DNA of 64,000 nt from SIG588 sp045591985 (GTDB lineage: Bacteria > Bacillota > Clostridia > Oscillospirales > Acutalibacteraceae), in the NCBI GenBank assembly GCA_045591985.1, contig JAZNTV010000077.1, forward strand, positions 24,141 through 88,140, read 5' to 3'. The notes beneath the pieces were generated by a model, which made no database searches, was not told the DNA's origin, and saw only the letters and a program-made list of their open reading frames with translations. A program made the position numbers and the translations under genes. This document shows, piece after piece, positions 9,482 through 17,404 of the stretch. Position 1 is the first letter of the stretch. Each line of letters opens with the position of its first letter.

Positions 9482-9511
9482 AAAAAAGCGGGCTGTATGC
9501 CCGCTTTTTTT
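9482..9511 (+). terminator. Internal terminator or attenuator between khpA and rimM
   Basis: A 12-bp stem (AAAAAAGCGGGC with GCCCGCTTTTTT) and a 5-base loop run directly into Ts. It splits the conserved operon, with rimM starting 24 bases later, so partial read-through is likely. Confidence 0.85.
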
Positions 9512-9534
9512 ACGAGAAGAGGAGAGTGTTTGCG

Positions 9535-10041
9535 GTGAAAAAACGGTATCTGGAAGCAGGCGAAGTAGTCAGTACCCACGGTGTGCGCGGCGAAATGCGT
9601 GTGCAACCATGGTGTGACAGTCCCGAGATGCTTGCGAAACTTCGTACATTGTATTGGGATGCCGAAGGGCGTCAGCCCGTGCGAGTAAAATCGCGTCCGC
9701 ACAAAACGCTGGTACTTGTGAAGGCGGACGGCATCGATACCGTACAGGATGCCGCCGCACGGCGTGGTCATGTGCTGTATCTCGACCGTCAGGATGTTAA
9801 ATTGGAAAAAGGCCGGTATTTTATTTGTGATCTCATCGGCTTGCGTGTTGTAGATGCCGATACCGCCGAGGAATACGGCGTGTTGACCGATGTGAGTGCG
9901 ACCGGTGCCAACGATGTATATCATATGGACTATCACGGTCGTGAAGTGTTGATTCCCGTGATCCCTCCGGTCGTTGATGAAGTGGATGTGGATGGCGGCG
10001 TTGTAAGGATTCATCCGTTGGAAGGGTTGTTTGACGTATGA
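9535..10041 (+). CDS. rimM: Ribosome maturation factor RimM
   Basis: 168 residues. The N-terminal domain has LEAGEVVSTHGVRGEMRV, typical of RimM, and the C-terminal half (about 95-168) is a PRC-barrel with GLRVVDADTAEEYG. It helps 16S rRNA processing and 30S assembly and binds S19. The GTG at 9535 was chosen because the GAGGAG site is 11 bases upstream; an in-frame GTG nine bases earlier is too close to it. It overlaps trmD by four bases. Confidence 0.96.
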   Translation: MKKRYLEAGEVVSTHGVRGEMRVQPWCDSPEMLAKLRTLYWDAEGRQPVRVKSRPHKTLVLVKADGIDTVQDAAARRGHVLYLDRQDVKLEKGRYFICDLIGLRVVDADTAEEYGVLTDVSATGANDVYHMDYHGREVLIPVIPPVVDEVDVDGGVVRIHPLEGLFDV

Positions 10042-10790
10042 GAATTGATTTTTTGACCCTGTTTCCCGAGATGTGTGAAGCGGTGATGAGCGAAAGCATC
10101 ATCGGTCGTGCGCGTGCAAAAGGCGCGCTGGAGGTGCACTGCCACCAGATTCGGGAGTATACGTTGAATAAACAAAAGCAGGTGGACGATTATCCGTACG
10201 GCGGCGGTATGGGGATGGTACTGTTTCCGCAACCGATCGCGGATTGCTTCCGTGCGGTATGTGAACAGACGGGAACGCGTCCGCATCTTGTATACATGTC
10301 GCCGCAAGGGGCGGTCTTGACACAACAGCGCGCGAAGGAACTGGCGCAGTTGCCGAATTTGTGTATCCTTTGCGGCCACTACGAAGGCGTGGACGAACGC
10401 GTGTTGGAGGCATTGGTTGACGAGCAGATCTCCATTGGCGATTACGTGTTGACCGGCGGTGAGCTGCCCGGCTTGGTGCTCGCGGATTGCGTTGCCAGAT
10501 TGACTCCCGGCGTTTTGTCGGACGAAGAGTGCTTTACGGATGAAAGTCACTATTCCGGGTTGCTGGAGTATCCGCAATATACCCGCCCCGCCGAATGGGA
10601 AGGACGAGCCGTGCCCGAGATCTTGCTTAGCGGTCATCACGAGAATATTCGTAAGTGGCGGCGAGAACAAGCCGTGCGCCGCACTTTCCTTCATCGTCCC
10701 GATATGTTGGAAAAGGCGGAACTGACCGAAAAAGAACGCGCTTTGGTGGACGAGTGGCGGCGAGAAGATGTCGAAAATGCCGAAGTGTGA
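10038..10790 (+). CDS. trmD: tRNA (guanine37-N1)-methyltransferase TrmD
   Basis: 250 residues, SPOUT-class methyltransferase that puts m1G at position 37 of tRNAs and prevents frameshifting. Visible landmarks: MRIDFLTLFPEM start, YPYGGGMGMV, YMSPQGAVLTQQRA and the knot region GHYEGVDERV followed by SIGDYVLTGGELP. The ATG overlaps the rimM stop as ATGA, indicating coupled translation. Last gene of the operon; only a weak hairpin (about 10786-10809) follows. Confidence 0.98.
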   Translation: MRIDFLTLFPEMCEAVMSESIIGRARAKGALEVHCHQIREYTLNKQKQVDDYPYGGGMGMVLFPQPIADCFRAVCEQTGTRPHLVYMSPQGAVLTQQRAKELAQLPNLCILCGHYEGVDERVLEALVDEQISIGDYVLTGGELPGLVLADCVARLTPGVLSDEECFTDESHYSGLLEYPQYTRPAEWEGRAVPEILLSGHHENIRKWRREQAVRRTFLHRPDMLEKAELTEKERALVDEWRREDVENAEV

Positions 10791-10862
10791 CAAAAAAGTA
10801 TATGTCACATTAAACAAAGAACCCGTTTGCTTTTTAGTAAATATAGGGCAAAAAAACAAAAA

Positions 10863-10924
10863 TGTGGATTTTCATGACGAAAATCCACAAACGCGATTGA
10901 CGAAGCAGTTATTTGTGATATAAT
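10863..10924 (+). promoter_or_regulatory. Promoter of the HPr gene with a perfect 11-bp dyad just upstream
   Basis: TTGACG (10897-10902), 16-base spacer, TATAAT (10919-10924). Positions 10863-10873 and 10879-10889 are perfect inverted copies (TGTGGATTTTC and GAAAATCCACA) around 5 bases, ending seven bases before the -35. No T-run follows on the plus strand, so an operator is favoured over a terminator. Confidence 0.65.
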
Positions 10925-11002
10925 ATAGCAAGAACATATACACATTTGAAACTTTGCTCATAGGCGGGGAAGCCCGTCTTGAATCGGGAGGAGACTTTTT
11001 TC

Positions 11003-11266
11003 ATGTTTGTGAAAGATGTTGTGGTCCAAAATCAGGTCGGTCTTCACGCGCGTCCCGCGACTTTCTTTATTCAGAAGGCGAACGAGTTCAAGTCGTCCAT
11101 CTGGGTGGAAAAGGAAGAGCGGCGTGTGAACGCTAAGAGCTTGCTGGGTGTTTTGTCGCTCGGTATTATCGGCGGTACTCCCATCCGTATCATTGCGGAC
11201 GGCGCCGACGAACAGAACGCGGTCAACGCGTTGGTGGCTCTGGTGGAATCGGGTTTTGCCGAATAA
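11003..11266 (+). CDS. ptsH: HPr family phosphocarrier protein
   Basis: 87 residues, the standard size. The active-site His15 lies in GLHARPA and the regulatory Ser46 in NAKSLLGVLSLG, so both the enzyme I and HPr kinase sites are kept; His15 distinguishes it from Crh, which has Gln there. It carries phosphate in sugar uptake by the PTS and, when Ser46 is phosphorylated, acts as corepressor with CcpA. GGGAGGAG precedes the ATG. Monocistronic, with its own promoter and a strong shared terminator. No enzyme I gene is in the window. Confidence 0.93.
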   Translation: MFVKDVVVQNQVGLHARPATFFIQKANEFKSSIWVEKEERRVNAKSLLGVLSLGIIGGTPIRIIADGADEQNAVNALVALVESGFAE

Positions 11267-11278
11267 TTTTTGCAAAGC

Positions 11279-11312
11279 AAATCGGTGCAGTCAAACGACT
11301 GCACCGATTTTT
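11279..11312. terminator. Bidirectional terminator between HPr and the MATE gene
   Basis: Perfect 14-bp stem (11279-11292 with 11297-11310) with AAAC loop, flanked by A and T runs, lying between two convergent genes. Confidence 0.9.
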
Positions 11313-11314
11313 GT

Positions 11315-12658
11315 TTATTTCATTTCGTGACGGTGGAGCCAATCCGCTTTGCAATAATATATTGTCAACGCGATCGTACTAAGTGCCCATGTCAGCGGAT
11401 ATACCCAGTTGACGGGTAGGATCGAATCGGTAAACTGTGCTGTTATTACGAGGAAAAGTACGCGTATGACACACCAAAACGCCAGCATGGTAACCATCGG
11501 TATCGAAGATAACCCTGCGCCGCGCAACACGGCCGAAAGGCAATGCGAGGCGGCAAGTAAACAATAAAACAACGCACATATGCGTGCTTTATCCACGCCG
11601 AATTGCAGCGCTTCGGGAGTGTCTGTAAAGGCGGCAATCAGAAAAGGTGCCGTTATAAAGAAGATCATACCGATGCATTCGGCAAGTAATATCGAGCAAA
11701 TTACGCCGAAACGAGCCCCTTTCTTGGCGCGGTCATAGTGTGCGCCGCCGAGGTTTTGCCCCACAAAAGTCGTGAGAGCGGCGGTGAAACTGGTGATGGG
11801 AAGAAAGGCAAACCCCTCGATTTTGGAATAGGCACCGCATCCCGACATGGCCATGGGGCCGAAGGCGTTAATATTCGATTGTACACAGACGTTGGCGATG
11901 GCGATAACGGAGTTTTGCAAACCGGAGGGGAGACCGTAGCGAATAATTTCCCACAACAACGAACGGTGAAAACGAATCTTTCGCAAAGAAACCCGATAGT
12001 CTTCCTTGGTACGCAGCAGACGCCATCCGCAAAGGACAACGCTGATGCATTGTGCTAAAACCGTTGCCAAAGCGGCGCCTTCCACATCCATTTCACAAGC
12101 AGCGATAAATATGATATCCAATATGACGTTGAGGACGGAAGAGACTATAAGATAGTAGAGCGGATGGCGGCTGTCGCCCAGTGCCTGCATGGTTCCCGTG
12201 CAGGCGTTATAAAGCACTAAGGCGATGCTGCCCGCGAAATAGATGCGCAAATAAGCAATCGCTTGCGGCATTACGTCGGTCGGTGTTTGCATCCACCGAA
12301 GGAACAACGGCGTCATGGTGGTGCCGATCACTGTGAGTAAAAAACCGATTACGAAACTGAAGGCCAAATTGGTGTGGATGGCTTTTGGCATGCGGTCGTT
12401 GTCTTCGGCGCCGAAATAACGCGAGATGACCACACCGGCGCCGATGGCGATCCCCTGAAACAAACCGACCAACAAAAAGATCAAACTTCCCGTTGAACTG
12501 ACGGCGGCCAGTGCGGTGTCGCCCAAAAGATTGCCGACGATCAGCGCGTCGGCCGTGTTGTACATTTGCTGAAACAGGTTGCCTAAAAACAAGGGGATTG
12601 CAAAGCGGACCAGCGTTTTGCCGATGGGACCTTCGGTCATGCGTGTGGTAGTGTGCAT
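11315..12658 (-). CDS. MATE family multidrug exporter
   Basis: 447 residues with 12 predicted transmembrane helices in two similar halves. The N-terminal half has PLFLGNLFQQMYNTADALIVGNLLG, the common MATE signature; FVGQNLGG near residue 260 marks the second half. MATE proteins export drugs or metabolites using sodium or proton gradients. The ATG at 12658 was chosen because AAAGGAGG lies ten bases upstream; an ORF extension of 11 codons would include that site. It is downstream of rpmB with a terminator hairpin between them. Confidence 0.92.
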   Translation of the reverse strand: MHTTTRMTEGPIGKTLVRFAIPLFLGNLFQQMYNTADALIVGNLLGDTALAAVSSTGSLIFLLVGLFQGIAIGAGVVISRYFGAEDNDRMPKAIHTNLAFSFVIGFLLTVIGTTMTPLFLRWMQTPTDVMPQAIAYLRIYFAGSIALVLYNACTGTMQALGDSRHPLYYLIVSSVLNVILDIIFIAACEMDVEGAALATVLAQCISVVLCGWRLLRTKEDYRVSLRKIRFHRSLLWEIIRYGLPSGLQNSVIAIANVCVQSNINAFGPMAMSGCGAYSKIEGFAFLPITSFTAALTTFVGQNLGGAHYDRAKKGARFGVICSILLAECIGMIFFITAPFLIAAFTDTPEALQFGVDKARICALFYCLLAASHCLSAVLRGAGLSSIPMVTMLAFWCVIRVLFLVITAQFTDSILPVNWVYPLTWALSTIALTIYYCKADWLHRHEMK

Positions 12659-12688
12659 CGAGGGTTCGCCTCCTTTCAATGATATATA

Positions 12689-12716
12689 CAAAAGCCGTCC
12701 TCGATGAGGACGGCTT
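12689..12716 (-). terminator. Terminator of rpmB
   Basis: AAGCCGTCCTC and GAGGACGGCTT pair perfectly (11 bp, 3-base loop); minus strand continues with TTTTGT. The MATE gene starts 31 bases after it, so read-through may occur. Confidence 0.8.
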
Positions 12717-12740
12717 ACACTTTGTATGCGGGAGACTCGA

Positions 12741-12929
12741 TTACACCGCGCGGGTAACCTTACCGGACCGCAAGCAACGCGTGCAGGCGTTCACCCGCTT
12801 CGGGGAGCCGGCAACGATTGCCTTAACGCGCTTCACGTTGGGTTTCCAAGTACGGTTAGAACGTCTGTGCGAGTGAGAGACGTTGTTACCAAACACGATC
12901 GCTTTTCCGCAGAAATCACACTTAGCCAT
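12741..12929 (-). CDS. rpmB: 50S ribosomal protein L28 (zinc-binding type)
   Basis: 62 residues. Cys4, Cys7, Cys49 and Cys52 form the four-cysteine zinc ribbon of the C+ paralogue. Characteristic sequence: GNNVSHSHRRSNRTWKPNVKRV. AAAGGAGG stands before the ATG. It has its own promoter and terminator. C+ forms are the zinc-using version; C- copies appear in some genomes for zinc starvation, but none is seen here. Confidence 0.97.
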   Translation of the reverse strand: MAKCDFCGKAIVFGNNVSHSHRRSNRTWKPNVKRVKAIVAGSPKRVNACTRCLRSGKVTRAV

Positions 12930-12976
12930 TACTTCTGCACCTCCTTTTGAACCAGCAGGTAGTTTACAACAGAAGT

Positions 12977-13005
12977 ATGATAACAGATTTCACGCAGAAA
13001 TGCAA
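12977..13005 (-). promoter_or_regulatory. Promoter of rpmB
   Basis: Minus strand TTGCAT (13005-13000), 17-base spacer, TATCAT (12982-12977). Confidence 0.65.
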
Positions 13006-13086
13006 GCCTTTTTTCGTCTTTTTTTAATGTTTTTTAGAAAGTTGTAAAAAAAGTGCAAATTCCATGCAAATATTCCCGTTTGAATC

Positions 13087-13115
13087 TTGTAATTTGCGGT
13101 AAAATCCTTTATACT
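13087..13115 (+). promoter_or_regulatory. Promoter of the M50 protease-scpAB operon
   Basis: TTGTAA (13087-13092), 17-base spacer, TATACT (13110-13115), 17 bases before the ribosome binding site. Confidence 0.6.
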
Positions 13116-13146
13116 ATATAGGAATATGAAAAAAGGAGCGACGATC

Positions 13147-13818
13147 ATGTTGTGGTCTGTCTTGGGCGGCGGAATCGGCTCGTTTGGAGAATTGCTGTTT
13201 TTGCTGTTCGGTTATATTGTTTTGCTCGGTGTGATGATGCCGGTACACGAAGCGGCACACGCATGGGCGGCGGTAAAGTTGGGCGACGCGACGTCGAAAT
13301 GGCACGGACGCTTAACGCTTAATCCTCTCGCACATTTTGATCCCATCGGTTCGTTGATGATCTTACTTTTCGGCATCGGTTATGCAAAACCGGTGCCGGT
13401 GAATCCGTATAATTTCCGCAACCGTCGGCGTGATATGGCGCTGACAGCGTTGGCGGGGCCGCTTTCCAATATCGCCATGGCCGTTCTCAGCATGGCGTTG
13501 TTTCGTGTGATATTGGTTTTCGGCTACGCACAAATCGTCCTTTATGCGAACATCGTACTGATCGGTGTGTTTGCACGCGTCAATCTGTCGCTCGCCGTGT
13601 TTAATCTGTTGCCGTTGCCGCCGCTTGACGGCTCACGTATTTTCGGCGCACTGTTGCCCGAAAAGTGGACATACTGGATGGATCAATATCACCAATACGT
13701 TCGTATGGCGCTGTTGCTGTTGATCGTGACGGGTGTATTGGATGGACCGCTGAACTTTTTGATTCGTTTGATCGGCAATGCGGTGTGTATATTGTTCCGT
13801 TTACCGAATTTGTTTTAA
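13147..13818 (+). CDS. Site-2-protease family membrane metalloprotease (M50)
   Basis: 223 residues with several membrane helices. The zinc motif HEAAH is at 34-38 and the third-ligand motif NLLPLPPLDG at about 153-162, both intact, so it should be active. It belongs to the small group without PDZ domain, common before scpA in Clostridia. The family cleaves transmembrane substrates inside the membrane. The ATG at 13147 was chosen over one 21 bases earlier because AAAGGAG lies eight bases upstream. It begins the operon leading into scpA. Confidence 0.9.
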   Translation: MLWSVLGGGIGSFGELLFLLFGYIVLLGVMMPVHEAAHAWAAVKLGDATSKWHGRLTLNPLAHFDPIGSLMILLFGIGYAKPVPVNPYNFRNRRRDMALTALAGPLSNIAMAVLSMALFRVILVFGYAQIVLYANIVLIGVFARVNLSLAVFNLLPLPPLDGSRIFGALLPEKWTYWMDQYHQYVRMALLLLIVTGVLDGPLNFLIRLIGNAVCILFRLPNLF

Positions 13819-13830
13819 GGAGTACCGCTG

Positions 13831-14592
13831 ATGGATATATCCTATAAGGTCGGCGACTTTGAAGGGCCGCTCGATCTGCTGTTGCACTTGTTGCAAAAGA
13901 ATAAATTAAATATCTATGACATTCCCATTGCACAGGTGTTGGATCAGTATATGGATGCTATCCATGAGATGCAGGAATCCGACATGGAGGTCGCCTCGGA
14001 GTTTTTGGAAATGGCGGCGCGTTTGGTGCAAATGAAGTCCTATATGCTGTTGCCCAAGCACGAAGAGGGTGAGCAGTTGCGCGCGGAATTAACGGGTGAG
14101 TTGATTGAGTATCAATTGTGCCAAGAAGCGGCACGTCGCCTGGCAATGCAGGCGGTCGGCGGAGATCTCTTTGTGCGTGAACCCGATGAACCGGAACCCG
14201 ATCCGACCTATCGGCGTACCCACTTGCCCGACGAGATACGCGAGGCATATTATGCTGCCGCGGGGCGCGGAAGACGGCGTCAGCCGCCACCCGTGCAAGC
14301 GTTCAGCGGGGTAATTTCACGCAAGATCGTGTCGGTCTCATCTAAAATTGTATTTGTTCTGCGTCGCTTGCGTGAACGGACGGCGGTGTCTTATCGTTCG
14401 CTGTATGACGGTGCCAAGAGCCGTTCGGATCTGGTGGCTACCTTTTTGGCAGTGTTGGAACTGATCAAAGCCAACCGCATTCGTGTGGACGGAGAAGGCG
14501 ACAGACAGATGGTACGTGTCGGTGCGGTGACGGAAGGGGAAGAGATTCCTTTGACCGTGGCGGATGAAGAAACTATAATGACTGAGGGTTAA
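13831..14592 (+). CDS. scpA: Segregation and condensation protein A
   Basis: 253 residues. The kleisin N-terminus YKVGDFEGPLDLLLHLLQKNKLNIYDIPIAQV is typical. A winged-helix C-terminus follows (SYRSLYDGAKSRSDLVATFLAVLELIK). It bridges the SMC heads with ScpB and compacts and separates chromosomes. A charged, Pro/Arg-rich linker (about 120-155) joins the two ends. Followed by scpB after three bases. Confidence 0.97.
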   Translation: MDISYKVGDFEGPLDLLLHLLQKNKLNIYDIPIAQVLDQYMDAIHEMQESDMEVASEFLEMAARLVQMKSYMLLPKHEEGEQLRAELTGELIEYQLCQEAARRLAMQAVGGDLFVREPDEPEPDPTYRRTHLPDEIREAYYAAAGRGRRRQPPPVQAFSGVISRKIVSVSSKIVFVLRRLRERTAVSYRSLYDGAKSRSDLVATFLAVLELIKANRIRVDGEGDRQMVRVGAVTEGEEIPLTVADEETIMTEG

Positions 14593-14595
14593 AAC

Positions 14596-15189
14596 ATGGA
14601 GATAAAACAGTATCAGGCGGCACTGGAGGCGGTGTTGTTTGCCAGTGGCGAGCCGGTCGCGCTTGAACGTCTGGCGGCGGCACTGGAAGTGGATGCGGAA
14701 GATGCCGAACGGTTGGCGGAGGATCTGGCACAGGATTACCGCACGCGCGGCGGTGGGTTGATGATCGTGCGTTTGGATGATTGTTATCAGATGTATACCA
14801 AGCGTGATTTCGCTCCCTATATTCGCCGTGCCATGGAAATTCGGCGTAACACACCGCTCTCACAAGCGGCGATGGAAGTGCTGGCTATCGTGGCATACAA
14901 CCAACCCGTGACCAAAGCGGTGATCGAACAGGTGCGCGGTGTGGATTGCAGCGCGGTGTTACAAGGGTTACAGCAAAAAGGGCTGGTAGAAGAAAAGGGG
15001 CGTTTGGAACTACCCGGTCGTCCGTTGCTTTACGGCACAACGGTGCATTTTCTGCGTTGTTTCGGCGTGTCGAAATTGGAAGAACTGCCGCCGCTCCCGC
15101 AGAAAGAAGGCGGCGAACAGGTGGAGGTTGAAGAACCGACACTCGACGATATGATTCGTGAAAACGAAGAAAACGAGGCGGCGTTGTGA
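14596..15189 (+). CDS. scpB: Segregation and condensation protein B
   Basis: 197 residues with two winged-helix domains: AALEAVLFASGEPVALERLAAALEV at the start and LSQAAMEVLAIVAYNQPVTKAVIEQVRGVD in the middle, the classic ScpB block. It dimerises and binds ScpA in the SMC complex. The end is acidic (EENEENEAAL-like tail). Its TGA overlaps the GTG start of the next gene. Confidence 0.97.
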   Translation: MEIKQYQAALEAVLFASGEPVALERLAAALEVDAEDAERLAEDLAQDYRTRGGGLMIVRLDDCYQMYTKRDFAPYIRRAMEIRRNTPLSQAAMEVLAIVAYNQPVTKAVIEQVRGVDCSAVLQGLQQKGLVEEKGRLELPGRPLLYGTTVHFLRCFGVSKLEELPPLPQKEGGEQVEVEEPTLDDMIRENEENEAAL

Positions 15190-15833
15190 TCGCGTTATAC
15201 ATTGCGCTCGGCATACTGCTGTTGTTGTTGCTTCCGCTGACTGCTCGTTATCGTTTCGGCGGCGAAGGGCGACTTGTCGTTCGCTATTTGGGGATTCCGG
15301 TGTATGTATATTCCACTCAAAAAGAGAAAAAACCCAAAAAGAAACCTAAAAAACGCTCTTCCAAAAGCAAATCCAAAAAAGAGAAAGGCAGCCTTGTCAA
15401 GCGTGTGACCGCTCTGTTGAAAGAAGAAGGTGCCGCCGGTGTACTTACCCTGTTGCAAGAGGTGATCGCCTATGCGGACACCACGATGCGCCATCTGTTT
15501 CGTGTATTGCATTTCGGCCGTTGTCGCATTCATGTTGTATTCGGTGCAAGCGAAGCGTCCGATGTGGCTTTGCGCTACGGTCGTCTGGCGGGTCCGCTCT
15601 ATTCTGCCCGCAGTTTGGCCTTGTCGCTTTTGCGTATCCGTCGCCTGGATTTGACGATGTATCCCAATTTCTTGGAAGAAAAGGATACCGTGACGGCGGA
15701 TATACGCTTACATGCTTGCCCGCTGTCGGTATTGGTATGGTTGCTTCGCGCCTTATGTAATGGAACAGGGATACTTTCGCATTTTTCAAATACAAAAAGT
15801 GAGGATGATAAAAATGGAAAAAAAGGTCAGTGA
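15186..15833 (+). CDS. DUF2953 domain protein
   Basis: 215 residues from a GTG that overlaps the scpB stop. One N-terminal hydrophobic segment (about 2-20) is followed by a very basic stretch (KKEKKPKKKPKKRSSKSKSKKEK-like, about 46-70), then a domain with LRVLHFGRCRIHVVFGASEASDVALRYGRLAGPLY. This matches DUF2953 (B. subtilis YtfI), found directly before gerW/ytfJ in spore formers. Exact function unknown; the genomic link suggests sporulation. Confidence 0.85.
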   Translation: MIALYIALGILLLLLLPLTARYRFGGEGRLVVRYLGIPVYVYSTQKEKKPKKKPKKRSSKSKSKKEKGSLVKRVTALLKEEGAAGVLTLLQEVIAYADTTMRHLFRVLHFGRCRIHVVFGASEASDVALRYGRLAGPLYSARSLALSLLRIRRLDLTMYPNFLEEKDTVTADIRLHACPLSVLVWLLRALCNGTGILSHFSNTKSEDDKNGKKGQ

Positions 15834-16194
15834 ATTACTCGGCGTCACCATGGAAAAAGTGAAGGAAATGGTGGACGTGGATACCGTGATCGGTACGCCG
15901 GTCGTGGTGGAAGGAATGACGTTGATTCCTGTGTCTAAAGTGACCTACGGTTTTGCGGGAGGCGGTTCGGATCTGCCGAGCAAAAGTAATAAGGAACTGT
16001 TCGGCGGCGGTTCGGGTGCCGGCATTACCGTTACGCCCATTGCGTTCATTTGCGTGCAGGAAGGCCGTGTGAACGTGCTGCCTATGGTTACACAACCGAA
16101 CGCTGTAGATTCGCTGGTGAGTAAGTTGCCGGATGTGATCGATCGCATTTCGGATGACGTTGCTCGTCGTCGCGAGGGGAAAACGCGAAAATAA
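15814..16194 (+). CDS. gerW: GerW family sporulation protein (YtfJ)
   Basis: 126 residues. Conserved block VIGTPVVVEGMTLIPVSKVTYGFAGGGSD followed by a Gly-rich stretch and ITVTPIAFICVQEG is the YtfJ/GerW family. In Bacillus it is a spore protein needed for normal germination. The start overlaps the DUF2953 gene by 20 bases; GTGAGG precedes it. With the GerA-type protein at 48.3 kb, it is the main sign that this organism makes endospores. Confidence 0.93.
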   Translation: MEKKVSELLGVTMEKVKEMVDVDTVIGTPVVVEGMTLIPVSKVTYGFAGGGSDLPSKSNKELFGGGSGAGITVTPIAFICVQEGRVNVLPMVTQPNAVDSLVSKLPDVIDRISDDVARRREGKTRK

Positions 16195-16216
16195 CCATCG
16201 GAATGATGTTGCGCTG

Positions 16217-16237
16217 CCACACATAGAATATGTGTGG
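16217..16237 (+). promoter_or_regulatory. 8-bp dyad abutting the ribosome binding site of the second carboxypeptidase
   Basis: CCACACAT and ATGTGTGG form a perfect stem with a 5-base loop; the right arm runs into the GGGGGGCGG ribosome site. It may limit ribosome access or act as an operator. Confidence 0.4.
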
Positions 16238-16248
16238 GGGGCGGATAT

Positions 16249-17379
16249 ATGAAAACGACGTTTGCTGCAATACTTGTTTCGGCATTTCTCTGTGTGACAC
16301 TTTATTTTCCTGTAAAGGCAGATGACATTACAGTGTCGGCGCAATCCGCCGTTTTGCTTGACGTTGCTACCGGAACGGTGTTGTATTCCAAAAATGCCGA
16401 TACACCGCGTGCTATGGCCAGTACCACTAAGTTGATGACAGCGTTGGTGGCGGCCGAAAACGGCGACTGGTCACAGACGATAACGGTAACTGCCGAAATG
16501 GTAGCGGTAGAGGGCTCTTCGCTTGGGTTACGGGCGGGGGATACGTTGACACTGTGTGATGCGGTGTGCGGTATGCTGTTGAGTTCCGGTAACGACGCGG
16601 CGAATGCCGTGGCATTGTCGTTGGCGCCCACGCTTCCTGATTTTGCTGCCATGATGAATGAGAAGGCGACGGCGCTTGGTATGAAGGATACCTCCTTTGT
16701 TACTCCGTCGGGGTTGGATGCGGAACAGCATCTCTCTACGGCATACGATATGGCGTTGCTCGGAGCGGCGGTCTTGCAAGAACCGGTGCTCGCCAACATT
16801 TGCAAGCAAAAAAGTGCCCCCATCACTATTAACGAACGGGAAATTACGGTTAAAAATCACAATCGCTTACTGTCTCTGTATTCCGATTCTGTCGGCTTGA
16901 AGACGGGATATACCAAAAAAGCGGGACGTTGTTTGGTGTCGGCGGCGGTGCGAGATGGGCTTGTTTTGGTGGCGGTGACTCTGAATGCGCCGAACGATTG
17001 GGAGGATCATGTCGGTTTGTATGACTACGGTTTTGCCGGTTGGCGTTCGCTTGTTTTTCCGAGAGTGGAATTGACGCCGCTACCCGTTGTCGGCGGCGTG
17101 GCAAGTGAAGTCGCTTTACAAGTCGACCCTCCTTCGCCGCTAACAGTACCCGCCTCGGAAGCGGGTGAGGTCACGGCTGTGATACATTTACCCCCTTTTG
17201 TTTTTGCGTCGACCTCTTGTGGTGACGTAGTGGGACGTGTGGAGTATCGGTGCGGTGAAAACGTCATACAAACGTGTTACATTCGTGCGGCTGCGACCGT
17301 AGCGGCGCGACCGTCAAAAGATGCAGAACCGCATTTTTGGAGATATGTGTGTTTGCTATGGAACGGATTGTTCGAATGA
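16249..17379 (+). CDS. D-alanyl-D-alanine carboxypeptidase (S11, DacB/DacF type)
   Basis: 376 residues with a cleavable signal peptide (about 1-24, ending VKA-DD). Active-site boxes S-T-T-K (58-61), S-G-N (113-115) and K-T-G (218-220) are all intact. A C-terminal beta-rich PBP5_C-like region follows from about 260. It removes the terminal D-Ala from stem peptides outside the membrane. Location after gerW matches the dacB/dacF genes of sporulation clusters, so a role in the spore cortex is plausible but unproven. GGGGGGCGG supports the start at 16249. Confidence 0.93.
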   Translation: MKTTFAAILVSAFLCVTLYFPVKADDITVSAQSAVLLDVATGTVLYSKNADTPRAMASTTKLMTALVAAENGDWSQTITVTAEMVAVEGSSLGLRAGDTLTLCDAVCGMLLSSGNDAANAVALSLAPTLPDFAAMMNEKATALGMKDTSFVTPSGLDAEQHLSTAYDMALLGAAVLQEPVLANICKQKSAPITINEREITVKNHNRLLSLYSDSVGLKTGYTKKAGRCLVSAAVRDGLVLVAVTLNAPNDWEDHVGLYDYGFAGWRSLVFPRVELTPLPVVGGVASEVALQVDPPSPLTVPASEAGEVTAVIHLPPFVFASTSCGDVVGRVEYRCGENVIQTCYIRAAATVAARPSKDAEPHFWRYVCLLWNGLFE

Positions 17380-17404
17380 AAACGGTTGTTTATAAGGAGT
17401 AGTT

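Noticed and set aside
10786..10809. Terminator directly after trmD
   Set aside because: The TGTGAC/GTCACA stem is short with a 12-base loop and no T-run; too weak to list.
11003..11266. Crh rather than HPr
   Set aside because: Crh has Gln at position 15; this protein has His15, so it can accept phosphate from enzyme I.
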